From JAAYDI01 sp052034005 (lineage in GTDB: Bacteria > Planctomycetota > Planctomycetia > Pirellulales > Pirellulaceae): a stretch of DNA of 64,000 bases. The position numbers were made by a program, and so were the translations under genes. The stretch spans positions 1 to 64,000 of the forward strand of contig JBPOJB010000008.1 in assembly GCA_052034005.1 (NCBI GenBank), in the 5' to 3' direction. This document shows, piece after piece, positions 26,001-34,779 of this stretch (positions are counted from its first letter, which is position 1; each line of letters starts with the position of its first letter). Below the pieces are notes generated by a model. The model saw only the letters and a program-made list of their open reading frames with translations. It had not been told where the DNA came from and did not search any database.

Positions 26001-26906
26001 ATGCGGCGCGACGGGAGACCGCGGAGTGTACTACCCGGCTTTGGCCTGGCGCTGGGCTACACGATGCTCTACCTGAGTCTGATCGTGTTGTTGCCGCTGG
26101 CGGCCCTGTTCGTGCGCACGACCTCGTTGTCCTGGGACCGGTTCCGGCAGATCGTCACCGATCCGCGGGCGGTGGCCGCGTATCGCCTGACCTTCTCAGC
26201 TTCGCTGGCCGGCGCGCTGGTCAACGTGGTGTTCGGTTTCCTCGTGGCCTGGTGCCTGGTGCGTTACCGGTTCCCAGGCCGCCGGCTGTTGGACGCGCTG
26301 GTGGACCTCCCGTTCGCGCTGCCGACGGCCGTGTCGGGCATCGCGTTGGCGACGATCTATTACGGGTGGTGCGGATCGGCGCTCCGACAACTGGGGATCG
26401 ACCCGGCCTCGTCGCCGCTGGGCATTACCCTGGCGTTGACGTTCATCGGCCTGCCGTTCGTGGTGCGGACCGTGCAGCCCGCGCTGGAAGAGCTGGACGC
26501 GGAGGCGGAGCAGGCGGCCGCGAGTCTGGGCGCGACGCGGTGGCAGACCTTCTGGCGGGTGATCCTGCCGACCCTGCTGCCGGCGGTGGTGACCGGTTTC
26601 GCCTTGGCCTTCGCGCGGGCGCTGGGCGAATACGGGTCCGTGGTCTTCATTTCCAGCAACATGCCGCTCAAGACGGAGATCACGAGCGTGCTGATCGTCA
26701 TCAAGCTGGAACAGTACGATTATGCCGGGGCGACGGCGATCGCGGCCACGATGCTGGTCGCGTCGTTCGCGGTCTTGCTGCTCATCAACACGCTGCAGTG
26801 GTGGGTGAGTCGCGGTTATCAGAGCTGGCATGCGTGGTCTCGGGGGGCGCGTCGCTGGTGTGAGCGGGTCGCCGGTCGCCTCCCGGCGGAGGGTGTCCGC
26901 GCATGA
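26001..26906 (+). CDS. cysT: Sulfate ABC transporter permease CysT
   Basis: 301 residues with about six transmembrane helices. The ABC-permease EAA loop is seen in EELDAEAEQAAASLGATRWQ, followed by TFWRVILPTLLP, the cytoplasmic site that contacts the ATPase. LPFALPTAVSGIALATIYYG is typical of CysT/CysU. A GAGGAGG site precedes the ATG. The stop overlaps the cysW start by 4 bp, so the two permease subunits are probably made in equal amounts. Confidence 0.94.
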   Translation: MRRDGRPRSVLPGFGLALGYTMLYLSLIVLLPLAALFVRTTSLSWDRFRQIVTDPRAVAAYRLTFSASLAGALVNVVFGFLVAWCLVRYRFPGRRLLDALVDLPFALPTAVSGIALATIYYGWCGSALRQLGIDPASSPLGITLALTFIGLPFVVRTVQPALEELDAEAEQAAASLGATRWQTFWRVILPTLLPAVVTGFALAFARALGEYGSVVFISSNMPLKTEITSVLIVIKLEQYDYAGATAIAATMLVASFAVLLLINTLQWWVSRGYQSWHAWSRGARRWCERVAGRLPAEGVRA

Positions 26907-27802
26907 CTGGACCGCTCACGCGCTGGCGATTCACACACGGCGGCCGCACGGCGGCCGACGACCCGTGGTGGCTCAAGGCATTGCTCGTGACCGTGGCGGG
27001 GCTGTTCGTCAGCCTGTTCCTGGTACTGCCGCTGACCGTGGTCTTCGTGGAGGCGTTCCGCCAGGGACTGGGGGTGTACCTGGCCAGCATCACCGAGCCG
27101 GCGGCCCGGCAGGCGATCAAGCTGACACTGATCACGGCGTCCATTTCCCTGCCGCTGAACCTGGTGTTCGGCATTGCGGCGTCCTGGGCGATCGCGAAGT
27201 TCGAGTTCCGGGGCAAGAGCCTGTTGATCACGCTCATCGACCTGCCGTTTGCCGTGTCGCCGGTCATCTCAGGGCTGATCTACGTGCTCTTGTTCGGGAT
27301 GCAGGGCTGGTTCGGTCCGTGGCTGTCGCAGCACGGCATCCAGATCATTTTCGCGGTGCCGGGCATCGTGTTGGCCACCCTGTTCGTCACCTTCCCGTTC
27401 GTGGCCCGCGAGTTGATTCCGCTCATGCAGGAGCAGGGTCAGGAGGAGGAGCAGGCGGCCATTTCGCTGGGCGCCGGCGGCTTGCAGACGTTCTGGCGTG
27501 TGACGCTGCCGAACATCAAGTGGGCGGTCCTCTACGGCGTGATTCTCTGCAACGCCCGGGCGATGGGCGAGTTCGGCGCGGTATCCGTCGTCTCCGGCCA
27601 CATCCGCGGCCGGACGAACACGATCCCGCTGCATGTGGAGATCCTATACAACGAATACAACATCCCGGCCGCCTTCTCCATGGCCTCGCTGCTCGCGCTG
27701 CTGGGCCTGGTGACGCTGGCGGCCAAGGCCTTCCTGGAATGGAAGGTGCGGCAGCAGTGTCGCGAGGTCGCGGCGCCGGTCCGGCTGGAGGGTCCGTCAT
27801 GA
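26903..27802 (+). CDS. cysW: Sulfate ABC transporter permease CysW
   Basis: 299 residues, the second half of the CysT-CysW membrane channel, with six predicted helices. Motifs are IDLPFAVSPVISGLIYVLLF and the EAA-type loop GQEEEQAAISLGAGGLQTFW. It overlaps cysT by 4 bp at its start and cysA by 4 bp at its end (ATGA), giving a tightly coupled block. Confidence 0.94.
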   Translation: MTGPLTRWRFTHGGRTAADDPWWLKALLVTVAGLFVSLFLVLPLTVVFVEAFRQGLGVYLASITEPAARQAIKLTLITASISLPLNLVFGIAASWAIAKFEFRGKSLLITLIDLPFAVSPVISGLIYVLLFGMQGWFGPWLSQHGIQIIFAVPGIVLATLFVTFPFVARELIPLMQEQGQEEEQAAISLGAGGLQTFWRVTLPNIKWAVLYGVILCNARAMGEFGAVSVVSGHIRGRTNTIPLHVEILYNEYNIPAAFSMASLLALLGLVTLAAKAFLEWKVRQQCREVAAPVRLEGPS

Positions 27803-28875
27803 GCATCGAGGTGCGTCACGTCACGAAGACGTTCGGTACCTTCACGGCGTTGAAGGACGTCAGCATGAAGGTGGACGACGGCGAGTTGGTGGGCCTGCTC
27901 GGCCCCTCAGGTTCCGGCAAGACGACCTTGCTGCGGATCATCGCCGGGCTGGAAGTTCCCGACGACGACGGCCGGGCCGCCGTGTTGTTCCACGGGGAGG
28001 ACGTGGCCCGGCGGGAGGCCGGCCAGCGGCAAGTGGGCTTCGTGTTCCAGCACTACGCGCTGTTCCGCCACCTGAGCGTGTATGAGAACATCGCGTTCGG
28101 GCTGCGCGTGCGGCCGCGCCGCGCGCGGCCGTCACGCCGGGAGATCGACCGGCGCGTGACGCAACTGCTCCGGCTGATCCAGCTCGAGGCCTTCGCGCAC
28201 CGCTACCCGGCCCAATTGTCCGGCGGCCAGCGGCAGCGTGTGGCGTTGGCGCGGGCCCTGGCCATCGAACCGCGCGTGCTGTTGCTGGACGAGCCTTTCG
28301 GCGCGCTGGACGCCAAGGTGCGCCAGGGCCTGCGCAACTGGCTGCGACGCCTTCACGACACCCTGCGCATGACCACCGTGCTGGTGACCCACGACCAGGA
28401 GGAAGCGCTGGCCGTGTCCGATCGCGTCGTCGTGATGAACCAGGCGCGGATCGAGCAGGTGGGGACGCCCGAAGGGGTGTTCCACAATCCGGCCTCGGAG
28501 TTCGTCATGGACTTCCTGGGCGAGGTGAATGTGTTCCCCGGGCGGATCGAACACGGCTGCGCCGTGCTCGGCGGCATGACGGTCGAGGTGCCGGGACTTG
28601 CCCGGCACACCAACGGCAGCGCGAATGTGTATGTCCGCCCGCACGAACTGGACGTGCGCCGCGACCCGGGCGGCGCGCCCTGCCTGCCGGCCCGCATCGT
28701 GCGTGTGAACCCGGCGGGCTCCTACGCCAAGATCACGCTCACCGTCGGAAGCGATCGCGACATCCAGGTGGACCTGCCCTTCGAGCGGTTCCGGCAGTTG
28801 AACTTGCACCCGGGTGAAACCGTCTACGTCTCGCCGACGAAGGTCCGGGTGTTCGGCGCCGATTACGTGATCTGA
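27799..28875 (+). CDS. cysA: Sulfate ABC transporter ATP-binding protein CysA
   Basis: 358 residues from the ATG at 27799; a longer in-frame reading upstream lies over cysW and is rejected. Walker A is GPSGSGKTTLL, the signature motif LSGGQRQRVALARALA, Walker B VLLLDEPFGALDAKV, and the switch histidine lies in VLVTHDQEEALAVSDR. The C-terminal ~120 residues form the TOBE-like regulatory domain usual in CysA (VYVRPHELDVRRDPGG). It powers sulfate import. It ends the operon, 8 bp from the convergent cysteine-rich gene. Confidence 0.95.
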   Translation: MSIEVRHVTKTFGTFTALKDVSMKVDDGELVGLLGPSGSGKTTLLRIIAGLEVPDDDGRAAVLFHGEDVARREAGQRQVGFVFQHYALFRHLSVYENIAFGLRVRPRRARPSRREIDRRVTQLLRLIQLEAFAHRYPAQLSGGQRQRVALARALAIEPRVLLLDEPFGALDAKVRQGLRNWLRRLHDTLRMTTVLVTHDQEEALAVSDRVVVMNQARIEQVGTPEGVFHNPASEFVMDFLGEVNVFPGRIEHGCAVLGGMTVEVPGLARHTNGSANVYVRPHELDVRRDPGGAPCLPARIVRVNPAGSYAKITLTVGSDRDIQVDLPFERFRQLNLHPGETVYVSPTKVRVFGADYVI

Positions 28876-28883
28876 GGGCCGGC

Positions 28884-29606
28884 TTACGGACGGGCAGCGA
28901 CCGGCTCGCTGCCGCCTGCCTGGAGCAGCATCGCACGCTCGATCAGGCTCGTCCCCTTGGCGGGGTGCCGGGCCGCGGCCTGCGCGACCGGCCGCGGAGA
29001 CTCATCTCCGACGACGGCCCGCGCCACGCGGTCACGCGGCGTGCTGTTGGCGCGCGTCGACTTGGTCGATGGCGCGGACTTCGTTCCCGGCTGGGCCGCG
29101 GGGCGTCCGGGAACGCGAATGCGCGTAGCTTGCGGCGGCATCGCGTCGGCCGGCAGCGGTGGCGTGTCCGGCTCGACGGCCGGCGTCGGCTCGCCGAACG
29201 GGCCTTCCGGCACCTCCGGCATCTCCATGGCGCTCGGGCCGCCCACGTCCACGCCGGGGCCGCAGTGCGGACAGACGGGCGCCCTGGTGCCGCAGCAGCA
29301 TGTCGGGCAGGCGTAAACCGGCACGTACTTGCTGCATTTCCCAAAGTCGTTGCGGTTCAGCGCCGCCCGGTAGATGTCGTGCCGCGCGTTGAGCCCCGGG
29401 CAGCAGAACAACCCGCCCAGCACCTGCTGGATCCCCTGCGTGACGCACGGCAGGATCGGCGGACAACAGGTCGGGTCGCCGCTGTGCGGCCCACATGCCT
29501 GACAACCGCACGCCGAATCCATCAGCCCACGATGCTGGGCCTGTGCGTACGACGGCACGGCGAGCAGCAGGCCGATCACAACCAAGTCGATCCCGGTTCG
29601 TCGCAT
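28884..29606 (-). CDS. Secreted cysteine-rich hypothetical protein
   Basis: 240 residues from the ATG at 29606, which has GGAGGG 7 nt upstream. A signal peptide (DLVVIGLLLAVPSYAQAQ) is followed by a cysteine-dense region: CGCQACG, CCPPILPC, LFCCPG, CPTCCCG, CPHCG, together more than fifteen cysteines within about 100 residues. The C-terminal half is Pro/Ala/Ser-rich and probably disordered. I recognise no family. The clusters could form disulfides in the periplasm or bind metal. Confidence 0.75.
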   Translation of the reverse strand: MRRTGIDLVVIGLLLAVPSYAQAQHRGLMDSACGCQACGPHSGDPTCCPPILPCVTQGIQQVLGGLFCCPGLNARHDIYRAALNRNDFGKCSKYVPVYACPTCCCGTRAPVCPHCGPGVDVGGPSAMEMPEVPEGPFGEPTPAVEPDTPPLPADAMPPQATRIRVPGRPAAQPGTKSAPSTKSTRANSTPRDRVARAVVGDESPRPVAQAAARHPAKGTSLIERAMLLQAGGSEPVAARP

Positions 29607-29873
29607 GGTGATCCCTCCGGTTGGGTGCCGTCGTGCCGTCGCCGATACGCAGATGGCTGACGACATGCCCTGACACATGGACACTCAATCTTCCAGATCG
29701 AACTGGGCAGGCCCTGGAGGCAAGATCTTCTGAGCTCATCGTTAGAGTCCGCCCAGCCCGCCAGGTTCGCCCGGGCCTCCCAGCTCGCCACGCGCCTCGC
29801 CTGCTTGCTTGCCTGCCGCGCGGAAGGTCTAATCACCGGTTCCGGGGCCTTGAACTGAAGGGCGGGATGATCG

Positions 29874-30857
29874 ATGGACATTTTGGACACGTTCTGCGAC
29901 CGGGCGCGGCAGCGCCGGCGGTCGGTGGTGTTGCCCGAGGGCGACGACCCGCGGGTCGTGGCGGCCGCGCGGCGGCTGAAGGACGAGGGCCTGGCCGAGC
30001 CGATCCTGTTGGGTGTGGCGGACCCAATCGAGCAGGCTGCTCGGGCGGCCGGCGTCTCGTGTGACGGCATCCGGCGGATCGACCCAGTGGCCTCGGCCGA
30101 CCTGGAAGCCTACGTGTCGGCCTACGTCGCACGTCGCGACGTGAAGGACGGCATTGCGCGTCGCATGGTGAAGAAGCCGCTGTTTTACGGTGGCATGATG
30201 TTGGCACTGGGCGAGGCGGACACGATGGTTGCCGGGGTGGCCCATGCCACGGCGTCGGTGATCCAGGCCGGCGCACTGACGGTCGGCTTGAGCCCGGGGA
30301 TTGAGACGGTCTCGAGCTTCTTCCTGATGGTGCTGCCGGAGTTCCGCGGCCGGCCGCAGTGTCCGTTCATCTTCGCGGACTGCGCGGTCACGGTGGCTCC
30401 CACCTCCACGCAGCTGGCGGACATCGCGCTGGCATCGCACGCCAGCGCGAGCAAGCTGCTCGACGAGACGCCGCGTGTGGCGCTGCTGTCCTTCTCGACG
30501 CACGGGAGCGCGGCCCACGAACTGATCGACAAGGTCACTGCGGCCCTGCAGTTGGCTCGCGCGCGGGCCCCCGACCTGCTGCTGGACGGCGAGTTCCAGC
30601 TGGATGCGGCGATCGTGCCGGAGGTGGCGGCCAAGAAAGTGAAGGCGGCTGGCGACGTGGCGGGGCGCGCCAACGTCCTGGTGTTCCCCGACCTGAATAC
30701 CGGCAACGTGGCCTACAAGCTCGCCCAATATATGGGTGGGGCGCGCGCGATCGGCCCGTTCCTCCAGGGCTTCGCCAAGCCGCTCAGCGATTTATCCCGC
30801 GGCGCCAGCGTCCAAGACATCGTGGCCACGACCGCCATCGTGTCGGCGATGGCGTGA
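29874..30857 (+). CDS. pta: Phosphate acetyl/butyryltransferase
   Basis: 327 residues, the length of the short Pta class. It exchanges acyl-CoA for acyl phosphate. Family motifs are VVLPEGDDPRVVAAARRL, GEADTMVAGVAHATASVI, and VLVFPDLNTGNVAYKLAQ followed by GPFLQGFAKPLSDLSRG. The neighbour acetate kinase (27 bp downstream) favours acetyl rather than butyryl transfer. Together they make ATP and acetate from acetyl-CoA, or run in reverse. Confidence 0.93.
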   Translation: MDILDTFCDRARQRRRSVVLPEGDDPRVVAAARRLKDEGLAEPILLGVADPIEQAARAAGVSCDGIRRIDPVASADLEAYVSAYVARRDVKDGIARRMVKKPLFYGGMMLALGEADTMVAGVAHATASVIQAGALTVGLSPGIETVSSFFLMVLPEFRGRPQCPFIFADCAVTVAPTSTQLADIALASHASASKLLDETPRVALLSFSTHGSAAHELIDKVTAALQLARARAPDLLLDGEFQLDAAIVPEVAAKKVKAAGDVAGRANVLVFPDLNTGNVAYKLAQYMGGARAIGPFLQGFAKPLSDLSRGASVQDIVATTAIVSAMA

Positions 30858-30884
30858 AACGAGCAGAAGACAGAACCTGGTCCC

Positions 30885-32126
30885 ATGAAGATCCTCGTCG
30901 TCAACTGCGGCAGTTCGTCCATCAAGTACCAGCTCTACAGCATGCCGGACCGGCGCGTGCTGGCCAAAGGACTGGTCGAACGGATCGGGGAAGAACATTC
31001 ATCGCTCAGCTACGGGTCGAACGCCCATGAGCATTGCCTGGAGCAGCCGATCCCCGATCACGAGGTGGGGATGCGGTTGATCCTGCGCAGCCTGTTGGGC
31101 AACGCCGGCCACGCGTTGGACGACCCGCACGAGATTTCCGCCGTGGGCCATCGCGTGGTGCATGGCGGGGAGGAGTTCAGCGAGTCGGTGCAGATCGACC
31201 AGCAGGTGCTCGCGTCCATCGACCGGTATGCGGACCTGGCGCCGCTGCATAATCCGGCCAACCTGACGGGTATCCGCGCCGCGATGCACGCGTTGCCGGA
31301 CGTACCGCACGTGGCCTGTTTCGACACGGCGTTCCACGCCACGATCCCGAAGGTGGCCCATCTCTACGCGCTGCCGCACGGCGTGTACGAGCAGTACGGG
31401 GTGCGCCGGTACGGGTTCCATGGGTCTTCCCATCGCTACGTGGCGGGCCGTACCGCGCAGCTGTTGGGCCGGGCGCCGGCCGAGACCAACTGCATCACGG
31501 TGCATCTGGGCAACGGCTGTTCCATCACCGCGGTCCGGCTGGGCAAGTCGGTGGACACGTCGATGGGGCTCACGCCGCTGGAAGGCCTGGTGATGGGGAC
31601 GCGGAGCGGGGACATCGACCCGGCCATCCTCTTCTACCTGGCGGACAAGGGTTACGACCTGGCGTCCCTGAACCGGCTGTGCAACAAGCAGAGCGGCCTG
31701 CTGGGCGTGTCCGGGCTCTCGAACGACATGCGGACCTTGACGGAGGCGGCAGCGGGCGGCCATGCGCAGGCGCAGCTGGCCATCGACATCTTCTGCTACC
31801 GCGTGCGCAAGTACCTCGGCGCCTACCTGGCCGTGCTGGGGCGCACCGATGCCATCAGCTTCACCGGCGGGATCGGTGAACGGGCGGTCGGCGTGCGGTC
31901 CGAGATCTGCGGCGGCCTGGAACCTCTTGGGATCCAGCTCGACCCCGCCCGGAACCAGGCCGCGGTGGGCGGTGAGGCGACGATCAGCCGCGTGGGCAGC
32001 CCCGTGCGGCTGCTGGTCGTCCCCACCGATGAAGAAGTCGTGATTGCATCGGACACTTATCAAATCGTGCAACGAGGACGGGCGCGTGACGGGACAACCC
32101 AGCTATCGAGCACTGACCGATCGTGA
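30885..32126 (+). CDS. ackA: Acetate kinase
   Basis: 413 residues. ASKHA-fold signatures are KILVVNCGSSSIKYQLY at the start, RYGFHGSSHRYVAGR, HLGNGCSITAVRLGKSVDTS and ISFTGGIGERAVGVR. It transfers phosphate between acetyl phosphate and ADP. The usual family end (VVPTDEEVVIASDTYQIV) is followed by about 18 extra residues, and this tail overlaps the likely GTG start of the DUF4954 gene by 41 bp. Confidence 0.95.
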   Translation: MKILVVNCGSSSIKYQLYSMPDRRVLAKGLVERIGEEHSSLSYGSNAHEHCLEQPIPDHEVGMRLILRSLLGNAGHALDDPHEISAVGHRVVHGGEEFSESVQIDQQVLASIDRYADLAPLHNPANLTGIRAAMHALPDVPHVACFDTAFHATIPKVAHLYALPHGVYEQYGVRRYGFHGSSHRYVAGRTAQLLGRAPAETNCITVHLGNGCSITAVRLGKSVDTSMGLTPLEGLVMGTRSGDIDPAILFYLADKGYDLASLNRLCNKQSGLLGVSGLSNDMRTLTEAAAGGHAQAQLAIDIFCYRVRKYLGAYLAVLGRTDAISFTGGIGERAVGVRSEICGGLEPLGIQLDPARNQAAVGGEATISRVGSPVRLLVVPTDEEVVIASDTYQIVQRGRARDGTTQLSSTDRS

Positions 32127-34083
32127 AATCGTGGCCCTCCGCCAGCAGGGCTGTACGGTCGACGATGACGACTGGACGCGCATCCAGGTGGCTGGCGATT
32201 TCGAAACGACGCGCATCCGCGACGCCCACTTCGGCGGCCAGGTGCGATTGGGCGCGATCTGCGGCATGACGCAGACGGTGCCTGCTCGGCCGGCCGCCAT
32301 CGAGCGCGCAACGCTCGTGGACTGTGCCGTGGGCGATCACGTACGGATCGCGAACGTGGGTGTGCACCTGGCCAACTACCAGGTCGGCGAAGGCGCCGTG
32401 ATCGAGGATGTCGGGACCGTGGAGACGCGGCCGGGCGCGCAGTTCGGCAACGGCGTCGAGATCGCCGTCTTGAACGAAGGCGGCGGTCGCGAGGTCATCC
32501 TGTTTGACGCACTGTCCTCTCAGTTCGCCTACCTGTTGTGCCTGCACCGCTACCGGCCGCGCCTGGTCGCGCGGCTCCGCGAGCTGGCCGAGCACGCGGC
32601 CCGCGCGGCGCACGGCCCGCAAGGCCGAATCGGCCAGGGCGCCACGATCCGCTCGGTCACGGAACTGCGCGACGTGCATGTCGGGCCGGCGGCGGTGGTC
32701 TGCGGCGCCACGTCGCTGGTCAATGGATCGATCCTCAGCTGCCCCGAGGCGCCCGCGCAGGTGGGCGCCGGCGTGCAGGCGGAATGCTTCATCTTCGCAG
32801 AAGGCGCACAGGTGACCGGGGGCGCGATGCTGGCCAGAACCTACGTGGGGCAAGCCAGCCGGGTCGGCCGGCAGTTTTCGGCAGAGAGCACGCTGCTGTT
32901 TGCCAACTGCGAGGCGTTTCACGGGGAGGCGTGCAGCGTGTTCGGCGGCCCTTACACGGTGACGCACCACAAGGGCACGCTGCTGATCGCCGGCCTGTTC
33001 AGCTTCTATAACGCGGGCAGCGGCACGAACCAGTCCAACCACATGTACAAACTGGGGCCGGTCCACGAAGGGCGTGTCGAGCGGGGCGCCAAGACCGGCT
33101 CGTCCTCCTACATGATGTGGCCCTGCCGAGTCGGACCGTTCTGCGTGGTGCTGGGGAAACACACGCGGGCGTTCGACACGTCGGACTTCCCATTCAGCCA
33201 TATCGAGGCCCTGCCGGACGGACGCTGCTCGCTGATCCCCGGCTTCAACCTCACGACGGTGGGCACGGTGCGTGACGGGGCCAAGTGGCCGACGCGCGAC
33301 CGCCGCCAGGGGCCGGTCAGGCGGGACCGGCTGTCGTTCGACGTCTTCAGCCCGTACACGGTCGGGCGGATGCTGCGCGGCCTGGAGACCCTCCAGGACC
33401 TCCAGCAGAAGACGGACCGCAGCGTGAGCGTCGTGCCCATCGGCGGCGCCGATGTGAAGCGCGTCTTCCTGCGGACCGGCGTGAAAGTCTACCGCCGCGG
33501 CGCCTTAATGTATCTCAGCGACAAGATCGTTGCGCGGTTGGAGCGCGGCCTGCAGGCCGGCCAGGGTGCCTGGCAGGCCGCCGTTCCGGCGGCGTCCGAG
33601 TCGGTGCTCAGCCCGCAGTGGGTCGACGTCGGCGGCCAGTTGATGCCGGCCGCACGCCTGGAAGCACTCGTGGCAGCCCTGGAAGACGGCTCGATCGGGG
33701 ACCTGCCGACCTTCTTCGCGGAACTCGACCGCATTCAGGCCGCCTACGACGAGGACGAATGGGCCTGGGTCAAGTGGGCCTATCAGCGACTGACGGGCGT
33801 CGATCTGGACTCGGCAGGGCCGCCGCAGCTGCTGGAAGTGGCCGATGCGCTGCTGGAGAGCCGGACGGAGTTCCTCGAGGCCGTCCTGGTCGACGCCGTC
33901 AAGGAGTTCGACCGCCACAGCGCCGTCGGGTTCGGCGCGGACGGGCCGCCCGAGGCGCTCGACGCCGACTTCCAGGCAGTGCGCGGCGACTACGACACGA
34001 ACACGTTCATCGTTCAGTTGCGCTCGGACATAGAGCAGCTCGCACAACGCGTGGGCGAGTTCAAGCGACAGATTGCCTTATGA
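32086..34083 (+). CDS. DUF4954 protein with hexapeptide-type beta-helix
   Basis: 665 residues from a GTG at 32086, chosen because GAGGA lies 7 nt upstream; a TTG at 32044 is the other option. The first ~350 residues show hexapeptide-like periodicity of a left-handed beta-helix (GDHVRIANVGVHLANYQVGE; QVGAGVQAECFIFAEGAQVT), the fold of many acyltransferases and sugar-nucleotide-binding enzymes. It also has FNLTTVGTVRDGAKWPTRDR and a helical C-terminus. DUF4954 has no established biochemical function as far as I know. It starts inside ackA and is followed 11 bp later by an acyl carrier protein. Confidence 0.85.
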   Translation: MTGQPSYRALTDREIVALRQQGCTVDDDDWTRIQVAGDFETTRIRDAHFGGQVRLGAICGMTQTVPARPAAIERATLVDCAVGDHVRIANVGVHLANYQVGEGAVIEDVGTVETRPGAQFGNGVEIAVLNEGGGREVILFDALSSQFAYLLCLHRYRPRLVARLRELAEHAARAAHGPQGRIGQGATIRSVTELRDVHVGPAAVVCGATSLVNGSILSCPEAPAQVGAGVQAECFIFAEGAQVTGGAMLARTYVGQASRVGRQFSAESTLLFANCEAFHGEACSVFGGPYTVTHHKGTLLIAGLFSFYNAGSGTNQSNHMYKLGPVHEGRVERGAKTGSSSYMMWPCRVGPFCVVLGKHTRAFDTSDFPFSHIEALPDGRCSLIPGFNLTTVGTVRDGAKWPTRDRRQGPVRRDRLSFDVFSPYTVGRMLRGLETLQDLQQKTDRSVSVVPIGGADVKRVFLRTGVKVYRRGALMYLSDKIVARLERGLQAGQGAWQAAVPAASESVLSPQWVDVGGQLMPAARLEALVAALEDGSIGDLPTFFAELDRIQAAYDEDEWAWVKWAYQRLTGVDLDSAGPPQLLEVADALLESRTEFLEAVLVDAVKEFDRHSAVGFGADGPPEALDADFQAVRGDYDTNTFIVQLRSDIEQLAQRVGEFKRQIAL

Positions 34084-34094
34084 GGAGTCGACTC

Positions 34095-34334
34095 ATGTCG
34101 GATATTGCCGATCGTGTGAAGAGGGTGACCGCCGAGACGCTGAAGATCGACCTGGCGCGCGTAGCGGACAACTCGCGGTTCGTCGAAGACCTCGGCGCCA
34201 GCTCGATGGAAAGCGTCGAGCTTGTTGCGGCCTACGAAGAGGAGTTCGACATCGACATGGACGAAAAATCGGCGCTGGCCGTCAAGACGGTCGGCGACGC
34301 CGTGACCTTCATCGCCCGGATCGTCCAAGGGTGA
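34095..34334 (+). CDS. Acyl carrier protein-like protein
   Basis: 79 residues; a GAGGAG site lies 7 nt before the ATG. Four-helix carrier-protein pattern with the phosphopantetheine attachment motif as DLGASSMESVELV. The usual DSL is SSM, with the modifiable serine conserved as Ser37. Acidic helix 2/3 residues (AAYEEEFDIDMDEKSA) are typical. It is not next to fatty-acid synthesis genes, so it is probably a dedicated carrier for the DUF4954 partner, not the housekeeping AcpP. Confidence 0.88.
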   Translation: MSDIADRVKRVTAETLKIDLARVADNSRFVEDLGASSMESVELVAAYEEEFDIDMDEKSALAVKTVGDAVTFIARIVQG

Positions 34335-34436
34335 TCCCGCAGCCGGCAAGCTACTTGCTGTCGCCTTTCATGAAGCGAAGTGCAACTATGCTTCTGTTCT
34401 GACTGCCTGGTTTTCCTCAGGACAGCCCCCCTCTCT

Positions 34437-34725
34437 CCCCCCTTGCAAAGGGGGGGCAGGGGGGGTGACGCCCGAGATCGTGACGGTAACCTGGACCGCG
34501 CCCTCTCCCCCCTTGCAAAGGGGGGCAGGGGGGTGGCGCCGAAGATCACGGGACGAAAATCCGACCGCATCAATGCGGTCACCACGAGCCCGCCGCCAAA
34601 AACAGAGTGTCTGCAACCTGGACCACCCTTCCCTCGCCCCCCCTTGCACAGGGGGGGCAGGGGGGGTGGCGCCCAAGATCACGGGACGAACATCCGACCG
34701 CATGAATGCGGTCATTACGAGCCCG
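34437..34725. repeat. Array of C-tract/G-tract hairpin repeats between convergent genes
   Basis: Three copies of a C6-7-TTGCAAA-G6-7 hairpin followed by a second G tract start at 34437, 34507 and 34637. The last two are parts of a longer unit (34488-34592 and 34615-34725) that also carries AAGATCACGGGACGAA and a second hairpin GACCGCAT-NN-ATGCGGTC. The loop of that hairpin differs (CA versus GA) while the stem is identical. The region 34335-34779 has no gene. The array lies between two converging genes, where it could stop transcription from both sides, although no T run follows. Confidence 0.8.
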
Positions 34726-34779
34726 ACAGGAGACGACGCGTCCCAACCTCCCCGGGGCATGGGCCCGGGTGGCCGCGTT

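Noticed and set aside
23353..28875. A single operon from the PLP enzyme through cysA
   Set aside because: The 287-bp gap before sbp contains its own strong promoter match, so two transcription units are more likely.
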